A stretch of 64,000 nt of DNA, taken from contig NC_081553.1 in assembly GCF_963082655.1 (NCBI RefSeq), positions 66,358,951-66,422,950 of the forward strand. Reading direction: 5' to 3'. This stretch comes from Stomoxys calcitrans. Lineage: Eukaryota > Arthropoda > Insecta > Diptera > Muscidae. Under the pieces are notes generated by a model. It had not been told where the DNA came from and did no database searches. It worked only from the letters and a program-made list of their open reading frames with translations. Numbering within the stretch: position 1 is the stretch's first letter; each line of letters begins with the position of its first letter. Shown here in pieces: positions 11,286 through 22,260 of this stretch. The position numbers and the translations under genes were made by a program.

Positions 11286-11460
11286 ATTTCTACTTATTCT
11301 CCTTATTTTCACTATCATCCTTTTCAATTTTGTCAAGTTGTTCATTCCCATTATTTTCAAGTGGACGAAAAGTATCTTCTAGATGTGTTGCAAACATTTC
11401 AGCCTTTTCTGTTGCACTTCGAGTTCAGGAACCATCTATCTTTTTGATTAATTTCTTAAT
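11286..11460 (-). pseudogene. jockey RT N-terminal fragment (continuation)
   Basis: The minus strand reads 'SATEKAEMFATHLEDTFRPL' followed by an acidic run rich in Glu, Asn and Lys. This is the segment that precedes the RT fingers in jockey-clade proteins. It completes the piece at 8444-9384 and shows the 1.9 kb in between is an insertion. Confidence 0.75.
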
Positions 11461-11655
11461 TATTAATGAATTCAATGTATAAATCTTTCTACTATTGAAT
11501 AACAACAATGTACAAAGCAAATATTAGAATTTAAAATTGCCAATATGGCATACAGCAATCTTGCTATGCCAATATTGATTTAGATTCATTCTTAGTATAA
11601 AATTATAACAAAAAACTCTTGTCCAAAGAATTAAATCTATTAATAATTAAAAATA

Positions 11656-11871
11656 TTGGGTTGCCCAAAAAGTAATTGCGGATTTTTCATATAGTCGGCG
11701 TTGACAAATTTTTTCACAGCTTGTGACTATGTAATTGCATTCTTTCTGCTGTCAGTTATCAGCTGTAACTTTTAGCTTGCTTTAGAAAAAAAGTGTAAAA
11801 AAAGTATATTTGATTAATGTTCATTCTAAGTTTTATTAAAAAAAATCCGCAATTACTTTTTGGGCAACCCA
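11656..11871 (+). mobile_element. mariner-derived MITE (216 bp)
   Basis: Both ends match the mariner at 7512-8443 (ttgggttgcccaaaaagtaa and its complement), flanked by TA at 11654 and 11872. The interior keeps only the outer mariner non-coding parts. It would move only with transposase supplied by another copy. Confidence 0.9.
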
Positions 11872-12529
11872 TAAATAACCCATAAACCCAAACCCAATAA
11901 ATAAATATAACTTCATCACATGCAGAATATATCGTTCTGCTCGTGAAAACTATATAATATCTAGGTTAAGAAATCAATTATCATATTCAATCTTTTAGTG
12001 TGGTGTAGGCCATTGGACTATGCTACAACACATTTGTTTTCATAAATACAATTTTGCATGAATGAATATCGTAAATATTCCCTTCATCATAACAAATTTT
12101 GATAACCTAAGCTGGGAATAGTTAACGGTTTTGATGTTTTAACTCATTATTTTTATGTATTTATTTATAAAGTTTGTATAGAAACTGGTTATTGAATAAA
12201 TTAACATTCATTTTGCTACTGGAAACCTACGAGTTTAATTTTAGTTTGATATGAATTTATGATACCATATAATCCATAATTAGTTTAAGGAATAGTTTAC
12301 AAAAAATGGAAATAATGAACTGGTTAAAAAATTTAACTTAAACTAATTAATCCTCTAGCATAGGATGTACTAGGTGGCGCTTGAAAAAACAGCTAACATC
12401 GTGCCAAATCTTCAAGAACTTACTACGAACTTAGTTCTCTAAACCGCAGAATGCTAATCGGGAGATTGATTTATGTGGAAGCTATATCAGGTTATAAACC
12501 AATTTAGACAGTACTTGCAACGAATCGAG
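11872..12529. other. AT-rich intergenic DNA, no gene seen
   Basis: Low-complexity, AT-rich sequence with no protein-like frame. A short family-1 scrap (about 12460-12525) carries the 'gctatatcaggttataaacc' word. Confidence 0.4.
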
Positions 12530-13320
12530 AAATAATTCTTGGAGCATATCTCTAAGTGCGCCGGGAAACTTTCCCTTAACCGCAATAGGCACTTCATCAG
12601 CAATCTGATGATTGCGTCGGTTTTGTGTTATTGTAACTACCCTCAATGTCTAGTAATGTTATTGTTGTATATTTCTTGACAACGACAGAATCCTCTGTGT
12701 AGCCGACTGATCGTTAAGGGCGGTTTTAGTGGATCTCCAGGAAGGTTTGGTCACTTAGACCTTTTCATTCATTGTGATATCATAGGAACAGAAGATAGAT
12801 GGCTTCTAGTTCCCACCATTGACCCATGTCGCTTTAAAAATCACAAAAACTTGCCTAGTCTATCAGGGCTGATAGACTACGCAGAGAAGGCGACATAGCG
12901 ATTTATGTCCGCAGCAATTTAAGGACTCGCATGTGTGCCAGATCCGAAGGTGATGATAGCATTAAATATGTGTTCAACGAAGTATCTGCTGTGGAAAGGA
13001 AGCTTGGTTGTGTCTATAGGCTAAACAACAACATTGACATGGGACCATTCATGGAAGTAGTGGAACAGCTCACAATTACCTACTCGGATGCCATTATAGC
13101 AGGTGATTTTATTTCTAACATCCTTTTGGACACAGGTCTCACCGTAGAGTTGTCTTCATTGGGCTTATTAGCGACCAACACATCAATTCCGACTCATTTT
13201 TCGTCCAGTTCCAGCACCCTTCTAGATTTTTTCCTTGTCAGTGAGATTTCAAATGTTTCCTTGTATGACCAACTCTCCGCATCGTGCTTCTCTAACCATG
13301 ATTTACCATGATTTAATTTT
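12530..13320 (+). pseudogene. non-LTR retrotransposon endonuclease domain fragment
   Basis: Two frames on the + strand give an apurinic-type endonuclease domain. Recognisable parts are 'EGDIAIYVRSNL' style residues at about 12889-12925, LGCVYRLNNNIDMGPF (about 13003-13050), AIIAGDFISNILLDT (about 13093-13137; the catalytic Asp-x-Asn is changed to Asp-Phe-Ile-Ser-Asn) and CFSNHDL (about 13289-13309). The His-Asp pair of the last motif survives. The piece stops without reaching an RT. It may belong to the same family as the RT at 2394-3268. Non-functional. Confidence 0.75.
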
Positions 13321-13389
13321 TCTGTCCTAAAGCTTTGAATTTCTGATATCGATTGGAGTTTATTGTAACATATGGATTCGGTAGACGTT

Positions 13390-14062
13390 CAGGTGAACTT
13401 TCTATCTGGAAATGTGTGTGCTATCCAGGATTTTATGCTTCCGGTCAGAATGAGACGAATTTGCTCAAGGACTAAACTTTGGCGGGGCAGCGTTCATATT
13501 CTCTCTCTAGGCGATCGAAGAAAATATCCTTGGTCTGCTCGTCCTTGTCTTCAGTCGGGGCATGGGCATAAATAAGGTGGATGTTGAAGAATTTGACTTT
13601 TATGTTGAAGAATTTTACTTTTTTGTGGCTAGCCTCTCATCCACAGGAGTAAAGCTTGAGGCAAGGTGTTTTAGTCTCCGACTAACCACAAGAGCCAAAT
13701 TCATGCCCCGTTTGTTGTTGTAGTGACGCTATTTGTCCAACAAACTTCTTGTAAGGCGGTAATATCTGTCTTGTACTTCTCTAATATATCCGCCAGCGCG
13801 TATTCTCCATAAAGAGGGCGGACATTCCAGATGCAGTTCCGCAAATCATGATTCTTTTTTCGTTTGCGTGGGTCGTCAACGTTGGAGTGGTGTCCATTTC
13901 TGCTATGCCTTTGTTTCTTATAGTGATTCTCATAGTTTTTCGGGGGCGGATTACTGGCCCAGCCGCATGGGTTTTGTGGGATCGTACATGTATTCCTTGT
14001 TGTCGCGAGCCGCTTGCCCCAAGATCCGACGCTCGCCACCAACCGCCCCTAACCACGGGCGT
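13390..14062 (-). pseudogene. RTE-type retrotransposon endonuclease fragment
   Basis: On the minus strand, 'CIWNVRPLYGEYALADILEKYKTDITALQEVCW' lies near 13850-13750 (the 'WNVRTL...LQE' start of RTE endonucleases, with the catalytic Glu present). In a shifted frame, 'HLIYAHAPTED' and 'DIFFDRLEREYERCP'-like residues follow near 13585-13480. Same clade as the RT at 16009-18108 but opposite strand and broken. It abuts a mariner-like fragment at 14063. Confidence 0.75.
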
Positions 14063-14450
14063 CAAAAAATTGTCTAAAGGCGTTAAATCGCACGATCTAG
14101 GCGGCCAATTGACCGGTCCAGAACGTTAAAAAAATGTTCACCTAACTCGCCTCTCAATAAGTCCATTTTTACGAGTGCTGTGAGGCATGTGGCACCGTCT
14201 TGTTGAAACTACATATCATATACGGCAAGCTCTTGCATTTTGGGCAAAAAAAAAGTTGGATATCATCTCACGGTAGCACTCACCACTCACAGTTACATTA
14301 CGATTCGCATTATCTTTGAAGAAGTACGGTCCAATGATGCCACCAAACTTTGAATTTTTTTGGATGCATTGGTAGCTATTGCTATGTTTCTGGCTGATCT
14401 TCACTCCAAAAGCGACAATTCTGCTTATTTACGTACCCATTGACCCAAAA
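14063..14450 (-). pseudogene. mariner-like (Tc1/mariner superfamily) transposase fragment
   Basis: The minus strand reads 'GGIIGPYFFKDNANRNVTVS' and 'YREMISNFF' (about 14345-14255), then in shifted frames the region of the catalytic QQDGATC-like and 'DRSIGRLDRAI' shadow frames to 14063. It belongs to the same element family as 25588-26103, where the middle of the protein is better preserved. Several frameshifts; dead. Confidence 0.75.
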
Positions 14451-14459
14451 ATGAGAAGA

Positions 14460-15800
14460 AAAAAAAGTGTGCCAAGTTCGGCCGGGCCGAATCATGGGAA
14501 CCCATCTCCATGGATTCTGTTAAAAATTAATACAAACTAAAATTAGTTGAAGGGCATAATTTTATTCTACATTCTGCACTACTATCAAACCAGCAAAATT
14601 AAAGTTTCTAGGAACCGAACAAGGATAATCGAGACAATAACTGCGCCTTCCAGGAGCTCAAGAAGTCAAATCGGGAGATCGGTTTATATGGGAGCTATAT
14701 CAGGTTATAAACCGATTTGGACCGTGCCAGTTGTTGGAAGCCATAACAGAACACTATGTGAAAAATTTTACCTAATCCCACGAAAATTGATCCCTCCAGG
14801 GGCTCTAGAAGTCAAATCGGGAGATCGGTTTACATGGGAGCTATACCAAAACATGGACCGATTTGACCCATTTACAATCCCAACCGACCTACACTAATAA
14901 AAAGTATTTGTGCAAAATTTCAAACGACTAGCTTGGGTCTTGACTTCTTGAGCCTCTAGAAGGCGCAATTCTCGTCCGATTTGGCTGAAATTTTGCACGC
15001 GGTGTTTTGGTATCACTATGTATAGCTGTCATATAAACCGATCTTGGATCTTGATTTCTTGAGCCAATAGAGCGCGGAAATCTCATCCGATTTGGCTGAA
15101 ATTAAGCATGAGGTGTTTTATTATGACTTCCAATAACTGTGCTAAGTTTGGCGCAAATCGGTATATAACCTGATATAGCTGCCATATAAACCGATCTGGG
15201 ATCTCGACTTCTTGAGCCTTTAGAGGGCGCAAATATCATCCGATTTGGCAGAAATTTTGTACAATGGCTTCTTTCGTGACCTTCAACATACGTGTCTTAT
15301 TTGGACTGAATCGATCAATAGCTTGATACAGCTCCCATATAAACCTATCTCCCGATTTTGCTTCTTGAGCCCTTACAAGGCGCAATTCTTATCCACATGA
15401 ACTGAAATATTACACAATGACTTCTACAATCTTTAGCATTCATTTATGGTCCGAATCGGACTAAATTGATATAGCTCCAATAGCATAACAGTCCTTATTC
15501 AATATTCTCTGTTTGCCTAAAAAGAGATACCGCGCATAGAACTCGACAAATGCGATTCGGCGCGGCCGAATTTAGCACGCTCTTACTTGTTACATCTTTG
15601 GAAGTACAAATGTTTGCTGGGTAAGGTCTCCATCACCCAAACCAATTATGGCCCGAATAGGTCTATAATCTGATAAAGCTCCTATAGCATAGCAATTCTT
15701 GTCCATTCTTATTCTTTGTTTGCCGATGAAGCGATATTAAGCAATGAACTGGAGAGTATATAAGATTCGGTCCAGCCGAAGTTGGCACGATTTAACGTGT
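14460..15800. repeat. nested family-1 repeat elements
   Basis: It starts with the terminal palindrome TTCGGCCGGGCCGAA (about 14478-14493). Forward units follow (about 14640-14935), then reverse units (about 14935-15490) with cores 'atataaaccgatc' spaced 130-155 bp. It ends with two further GC-rich end motifs (about 15556-15570 and 15768-15782). No coding content. Confidence 0.75.
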
Positions 15801-16008
15801 TTCCCCTTTTTTGGTGTGAACTAAAAATTAGTTAGATTAGTTTGTGTGAGAATTTTAACTTGCGCTTTAAAAAAATAGGTAAAGAGAAGTATTCGTTGTA
15901 GAGAATTTCATTATAAAGAGTTTTAAATAGCAACGCGCCAGATGAAGGAGAGGTATCGGAAAAAAAGTAGAGAGGAGAAACGTTTGTTCCGAAAGAAAGA
16001 AAAAGGAA

Positions 16009-18108
16009 ATGGAAAGACGTGAGTGTGAGCGAAATGAGATGTACAGGAGTCGGAATGAAGTCCGGAAATTCTACCAAAGAATTAAACATCAAACCGATGG
16101 CTTTGGTACGGGCACATCCTTCTGCAGAAACAAAGATGGAAATCTGGAAACTGACACAGATAACATGCTGAGAATATGGAAAGAACATTTTACCCAGGTG
16201 CTAGCGTCCGACGTTGGCGGCGAAGAGGATACCGCAGAACCAATCCCTGATGATGGCATAGAATGTTTACCTCCTAGTCAGAATGAGGTCCAAGTAACAG
16301 TGAACCGACTAAAGAACAACAAGGCAGCAGGAACCGACGTGTTACCCGCTGAACTATTTAAGACAGGAGGCGACACACTGATAAGGCGTATGCATCAGCT
16401 TATCTGCGCTATCTCGCTAGAAGAACGCATACCCGATGATTGGAACCTCAGCATATTATGTCCCGCACACAAGAGTAGACAAGATGGAATGTGCCAACTA
16501 CAGAGAAATAAGTCTCATCCCCATCGTATTCGAGATACTCGCGAGCGTACTGTGTGAAACATTAAAATCTAATGTCAATGAGATAATTGGCTTTAGACCT
16601 GGTAAAGCCACCCTTGACCAGATATTCACCCTGCGAGAAATCGTGGAAAAGACCCAAAAGGGACAACTCAACACCTACCATCTCTTTGTTGACTACAAAG
16701 CCGCTTTCGATACCCCCTTACTATCAAAGGTATTTCAAGCCAGGTCTGAGTTTGGTATCCCTGCAAAATAAATAAGGCCCTGCAGGATGACACTTGCTAA
16801 GACGCTTTCCTTAGTAAGAATATGAAAGCATCTCTCCGAACCATTCAATACTAAACGAGGTTTCAAACAAGGAGACAGCCTATCGAGTGATCTATTTAAT
16901 ATTCTACTGGAGAAGATTATATGAGAAGCAGGTGTGAATAGGTACACTCCTCACAAGATAACATTAGCTTTAGACTTGCGTCTTTGGACCAGGTAAATCC
17001 ACCCTGGATTCACACTGCGACAAAACCTGAAAAAGACCCGAGAAGGACAAATCAACACTTACCATATCTTTGTTGACTACATAGCCGCTTTCGACAGCCC
17101 TATACGTTCAAAGGCATTTCAAGCCAGGTCTGAGTTTGGTATCCCTGCAAAATAAAAAAGGATCTGCAGGATGACACTTGCTGTGACGCGTTCCTCAGTA
17201 AGAATAAGAAAGAAACTTTCTGAACCATTCAATACCAAACGAGGTTTCAGACAGGCAGACAGTCTATCTTGTGATCTATTTAATACTCTGCTGGAGAAGA
17301 TTATACGAGATGCAGATGTGAATAGATATGACACACTAATCACAAGAGAACACATACTATTCGCCTATGCGGACGACATCGATATCAGAGGTCGGTCACC
17401 GGAAGTAGTAACTGCAGCCTTTGAAAGAATCGAAAGAGAGTCAGTGAAAATGGGTCTGACAGTAAATGGAGATAAGACGAAATGGTTGGTTTCAACTCCC
17501 ATAAAGCCATGCACAACCGAGCAGATAAAGAAAATAGAGAAAGTTGGTAACCTCAACTTTAAGAAAGTCGGTAACTTTATCTACTTTGACACCGCCGTAA
17601 CCAAAACGAATGACACCAGTTTTGAGATAAAGCGAAGAATAATACTTGCAAACAGATGCTACTTTGGACTAAGTTAGCAGTTTAGAAACAAGGCCATCTC
17701 TCGTCAGATGAAGACTACACATTACAAGACACTGATACTACCCGTGCTGTTATATGGTTCTGAAGCATTGGTACTTGTGAAAGCAGATAAGGCAGTACTT
17801 GGAGTGTTTGAGAGAAAGATTCTTCGTAAAATATATGGACCAGTTTGCGTTAACGGAGAATATAGGCGACGTATGAACCACGAGCTGTATGAGCTGTATG
17901 ACGACGATAGCATAGTTACACGCATCAAAATACAACGGCTGCGTGGGCTGTGTCATGTTTTCAGAATGGATGAAGAAGCTCCAGCAAAGAAGTCTTTTGA
18001 AGCCAAACACGGTGATACACGCAAACCGGGAAAACCAAAAGCCCATTGGAAAGATCAAGGGGTGAGAGATACCTCGAAACTTAGTGTCAGGGATTTTAAA
18101 ATTTGTTA
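16009..18108 (+). pseudogene. RTE-like non-LTR reverse transcriptase, frameshifted, with internal duplication
   Basis: Three frames give one RT. Part 1 (16009-16500) has 'NRLKNNKAAGTDVLPAELFK', the RTE finger motif. Part 2 (16436-16770) has IIGFRPGKATLDQIFTLRE and FVDYKAAFDT (first catalytic Asp). Part 3 (17171-17677) has RGFRQADSLSCDLFN (Gln-Gly-Asp changed to Gln-Ala-Asp), FAYADDIDI (catalytic YADD) and 'GLTVNGDKTKWLVST'. Part 4 (17708-18106) has the C-terminal 'LPVLLYGSEALVLVKADKAV' and 'ERKILRKIYGPVC' domain. Stops and shifts at about 16500, 16770, 17160 and 17676 inactivate it. The segment at 16594-16950 is repeated imperfectly at about 16986-17335. No endonuclease is attached. Confidence 0.9.
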
Positions 18109-18392
18109 ATGTCTCTCATAATAAGCTTTTCATAAACTGCACCTAAAACTCGGCCCCAAAAAAATTCAAACTTTAAATTACTAAATTTTTCGCAAGACTT
18201 GAATTTCATACAAATCGTTAGTTCATTGTTCGTGCGAAAGAGTTTTGTTATCATCGTAGGTATCACCTAACTACAGTATAATTTTAGGAATATATGGGAA
18301 TTTTTTGAATTCTAAAGTAGGGTTTAAACTTTTGGAATTTGAACAAAAATTAAATCACGTTCGATGTTTTCATCTAAAACAAGTCCAAATGA

Positions 18393-18400
18393 TATATAAA
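18393..18400 (+). promoter_or_regulatory. TATA box of cystatin-like gene B
   Basis: TATATAAA lies 68 bp before the ATG at 18461, with the predicted start near 18425. Same sequence as at gene A. Confidence 0.65.
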
Positions 18401-18460
18401 CGTAAAGTAAATTCCATCATTCGTTGTTCTCTTTTCAACTGTCAACACACAAAACGGAAA

Positions 18461-18896
18461 ATGTTCAAATTCATCATTATTTTGACTTTAACAACTTTGG
18501 TGTTTGTTGTGCAAGCCATTGACGATTCAAAATTCACTTGCCTGGGCTGTGTTACTAGTTTTGAGGGTGCTGATGATGTATTGAATCAATCTTTGGAAAA
18601 ACTCCCAGCTTCGCATAAAGTCAAGTAAGAGGGAAAAATTTTTTTTTTCAATCTGATTAAAAACAAAAATAAATTTTCAAAATTATTTTCTTTAAAGATT
18701 AATCAAAGTACATAAGGCGGAGAAACAAATTATAAGTGGCATAAGATATGAAATCAATGCTGATGTTACGTTAAACTCTTATTCACCGGAAAATTGTGAT
18801 TTTCTTATCATTTCTCAACCTTGGCTGAAGAATGGCATCAAGGCCACTATGAAATGTCGAGAAGGAGAAAAAGTAATAAATTGGAGACATAATTAA
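18461..18896 (+). CDS. secreted cystatin-like cysteine protease inhibitor B (two exons)
   Basis: Exons 18461-18624 and 18698-18896, with a 73-bp GT-AG intron at the same codon position and phase as gene A. The protein is 120 residues. The signal peptide covers about residues 1-19 (MFKFIIILTLTTLVFVVQA). Cys-Leu-Gly-Cys is at 27-30. The first inhibitory loop is QIISG (Val replaced by Ile). Two cysteines flank the second hairpin, which keeps the classical Gln-Pro-Trp (ISQPWLKNG). Both papain-contact loops are therefore present, so inhibition is plausible. There is no good AATAAA directly after the stop; the first is near 19060, next to a repeat. I chose this ATG because it opens the signal peptide. 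An in-frame upstream ATG at 18305 precedes the TATA box and is not used. Confidence 0.92.
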
Positions 18897-19079
18897 GAGA
18901 TGACATTATGAAATGATTAAATGAAGTGAATGGAATGTACAACCAGGGATTCGGAGCAGCCCGGAGCGGGGCATGGGTGTCACTGCCTTTTCGGCAAAAC
19001 TGAGCCGTTTCGTTTTAGCTTCAAGCCCGCTCCGAATCTCTGGTTACAACAAATTTTAAAAAATAAATTTAAAACAATT

Positions 19080-20225
19080 AAAAGCGTGCTAAGTTCGGCC
19101 GGGGCGAATTTTATATACCCTCCACCATGGATCGCATTTGTCGAGTTCTTTTCCCGACATCTCTTCTTAGGCAAAAAAGGATATAAGAAAAGATTTGCTC
19201 TGTTATTAGAGCGATATCAAGATATGGTCCGGTTTGGACCACAATTAAATTATATGTTGGAGACCTGTGTAAAATGTTAGCCAATTCGAATAAGAATTGT
19301 GCCCTTTGGGGGCTCAAGAAGTAAAATAGAGGGATTGATTTATATGGGAGCTGTATCAGGCTATATACCGATTCAGACCATAATAAACACGTATGTTGAT
19401 GGTCATGAGAGGATCCGTCGTACAAAATTTCAGGCAAATCGGATAATAATTGCGACCTCTAGAGGCTCAAGAAGTCAAGATCCCAGATCGGTTTATATGG
19501 CAGCTATATCAGGTTATGAACCGATTTGAACCATACTTGGCACAGTTGTTGGATATCACAACAAAACACGTCGTGCAAAAATTCATTCAAATCGAATAAG
19601 AATTGCGCCCTATAGAGGCTCAAGAAGTCAAGACACAAGATCGGTTTATATGGCAGCTATATCAGGTTATGAACCGATTTGAACTATACTTAACGCGGTT
19701 GTTGGATATCACAAAAAAACACGTTGTGCAAAATTTCATTCCAATCGGATAAGAATTACGCACTCTAGAGACTCAAGAATTCAAGAAGTCAAGATTCAAG
19801 ATCGGTTTATATGACAGCTATATCAGATTATGAACCGATTTGAACCATACTTTGCACAGTTGTTAGATCTTATAACAAAACACGACGTGCAAAATTTCAT
19901 TCCAATCAGATAAGAATTGCGCACTCTAGAGGCTCAGGAAGTCAAGACCCAAGATCGGTTTATATGGCTGCTATATCAAAACATGGACCGATATGGCCCA
20001 TTTACAATCCCAACTGACCTACACTAATAAGAAGTTTTTGTGCAAAATTTCAAGCGGCTAGCTTTACTTCTTCGAAAGTTAGCGTGCTTTCGACAGACAG
20101 ACGGACATGGATAGATCGATGTAAAATGTCATACTTTATGGGGTCTCAGACAAATATTTCGAGTAGTTACAAACAGAGTGACGAAATTAGTATACCCCCA
20201 TCCCATGATGGAGGGTATAAAAATT
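19080..20225 (+). repeat. family-1 element, nearly complete (both ends)
   Basis: The left end carries the GC-rich motif 'ttcggccggggcgaa' (about 19095) and TATACCCTCCACCAT (about 19115). Then come five or six forward units of about 150 bp, a GACAGACAGACGG microsatellite (about 20090), a partly deleted TA-rich block, and the right end 'atgatggagggtata' (about 20205-20220). The two ends are inverted copies of each other. No coding content. Confidence 0.8.
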
Positions 20226-20510
20226 TTTTGGTAAAGAATTCCTTTTTAAAATTTTATTTATTGGGTCCAATAATTCCGGTTTGCGTGTACCACCATTTTT
20301 GCCTTCAAAAGATTTCTTGGTTGGAGCTTCTTCATCCATTTTGACATCATGACCTATGCTATAGTCGTCATACAGCTCATACAGCTGGTGGTTCATACGA
20401 CGCCTATGTTCTCCATTAACGCAAACTGGTCCATATATTTTATGAAGAATCTTCCTTTCAAATAGTCCAAGCACTGCCTCATCTGCTTTCACAAGTACCC
20501 ACGCCCTGAA
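20226..20510 (-). pseudogene. RTE-like RT, C-terminal fragment
   Basis: The minus strand reads 'KADEAVLGLFERKILHKIYG' (about 20490-20430), then NGEHRRRMNHQLYELYDD and 'KMDEEAPTKKSFEGKNGGTR' (about 20345-20290). This is the same domain as in the RTE copies at 17708-18106 and 44366-45085. Several codons are missing around 'YSIGHDVKMD', where the RLRWLGHV-like block should be. Truncated on both sides. Confidence 0.85.
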
Positions 20511-22260
20511 AAAATATCAGCATCTTGCTCTTCTCTCAAATACCATTTATTTAAACCCCATATTGGCTTTGGTTTTGAGGGAGTTTACAGGATGAGGCGC
20601 CCCACTAACACATGTTCTCAAAATTTGTTATCAAATTCGTTCTCTAATCTCAAATAACTTTCATTTGAGCCACATATTGGCACTGTCGAAAAATGGTTAC
20701 CCTTAGGGAGGTGTTTTGGGTAAGGAAGGGGTGATTCCTTAAATACATGGTCCTAAATTTGGATATCAAATTCGTATTCTATTCCCAAATACCTTTATTT
20801 GAGCCCCATATTGCGATGGTCAGTGAAAAATTGCTCTTTGTTGGGTATTTTGGGAAAGGGGTAGACCCCCAAAAAATTGGTCCCGAACGTGGGTATCAAT
20901 TCTTGCTCTACCCCCCAATTCCTTTCATTTTACTCCCACATTGACATGGTTGGGTAAATATCCCTGATTTAGGGGTGTTTTAGGGAGTGAAATGGTCCCC
21001 CAATCGCTAAGCCCTGAAAATATATCAGCAACATGCTCTATTCTCGTATATTTGAATCCCACATTGCTAGTGGCCTCAAAATTGGATATCAAATTCGTGT
21101 TCTAATCTCAAATACCATTCATTTAAATCCCCTATTGCAAAAGCAAGCAAATATGAATATCGAGCTCCACTGTCTTGAAAATCCAAATTGACTTGGTGAG
21201 CAAATACGTCCTATTTGGGGATTGTTATGGTGGTGGGACGTCCTCTAGACAGTTGGTCTCGAATGTTGATATTAGATTCATAGTCTACTCCCAAATACCT
21301 TGCATTTGAACCCCATTTTTCCATAGTCGGCAAACATGACCGGTTTGGGGGATGTTTTGGCTGCCACTCAGTGACTTGGTTTTGAAAGTATATATCAGAT
21401 TCGTGTTCTACTCTAAAATACCTCTTATTTGAGCCTCATATTGCAATTATCAATATCCTATTTGGGTGGTGTTATGGGAGTGCGGTGGCCCCATAGACAC
21501 ATTTCCCGAGACCTTTCATTTGAGCCCCATATTGCTATGGTCGTAAATTTTTTCTCTTTGGGGGATGGATGGGCAGACCCCAAACACTTGGTCCCACATC
21601 TGGATATCAGATTCGTATTCTACACTCAAATACCTTTTATTTAAGCGCCCATATTGCCATGATCAGTAAATAAGTCCTGTTTGGGGGGTGTTTTGGGGAG
21701 GAGGTGGACCCTCAGAAACTTGGTACCACATTTGGATATCAGATTCGTATTTTACTCGCAAATACCTTTCATTTGAGTCCCATATTGCCATGGTTGGTAA
21801 ATATGTCCGATTTTGGGGTGTTTTTGGGGGTTTGGATGGTCCCCCTAACACTTGGTCCGACAATTGGATATCAGATTCGTATTTTACTCGCAAATACCTT
21901 TCATTTGAGTCCCATATTGTCGTGATTGGTCTATATATATATTTGGTAAGTTTTGAGGGTGGGCGGTCCCCCTAGGTACCCCATCCGGAATTTGGGAACA
22001 AAATTTTTATTTTTAGGTTACTATAAGAGAGCACACAAAATTTAGCTTAAATCGCACCACCCATTTCCGAGATCTGGAGTTTCTGAAAATTAGGGTAAGT
22101 GGGAGTGGGGTCCGCCCCTCCTTCAGATATCAAAAAATGTAGTACCCTATTTTCACCACGGGATCATTATGCACCATCTGTGTAAATTTCAAGAAAATCG
22201 GTTCAGCGATTTCTGAGTCTATAAGGAATACACAAACAAACAAACACAAATTGATTTTTA
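20511..22260 (+). mobile_element. minisatellite-bearing repeat element, second copy
   Basis: Same body as 9385-11285: G-rich and C-rich units with 'tggatatcagattcgtattt' and 'cctttcatttgagtcccata'. It ends in 'gtctataaggaatacacaaa' and an ACAAACA run at about 22215-22258. Its left end is lost, so it begins inside the array against RTE sequence. No coding content. Confidence 0.75.

Noticed and set aside
15832..16188. 118-codon minus-strand frame with hydrophobic stretches
   Set aside because: Its 5' part is antisense to the RTE reverse transcriptase and the remainder has no family resemblance.
18305..18460. Longer start for cystatin B at 18305
   Set aside because: It would place the start before the TATA box at 18393 and bury the signal peptide. 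The ATG at 18461 gives a family-sized precursor.
20511..22000. Regularly spaced repeated words, considered as a CRISPR-like array
   Set aside because: Units are degenerate, 90-130 bp, without short identical repeats and unique spacers, and the setting is an animal genome. It is the minisatellite body of a mobile element.
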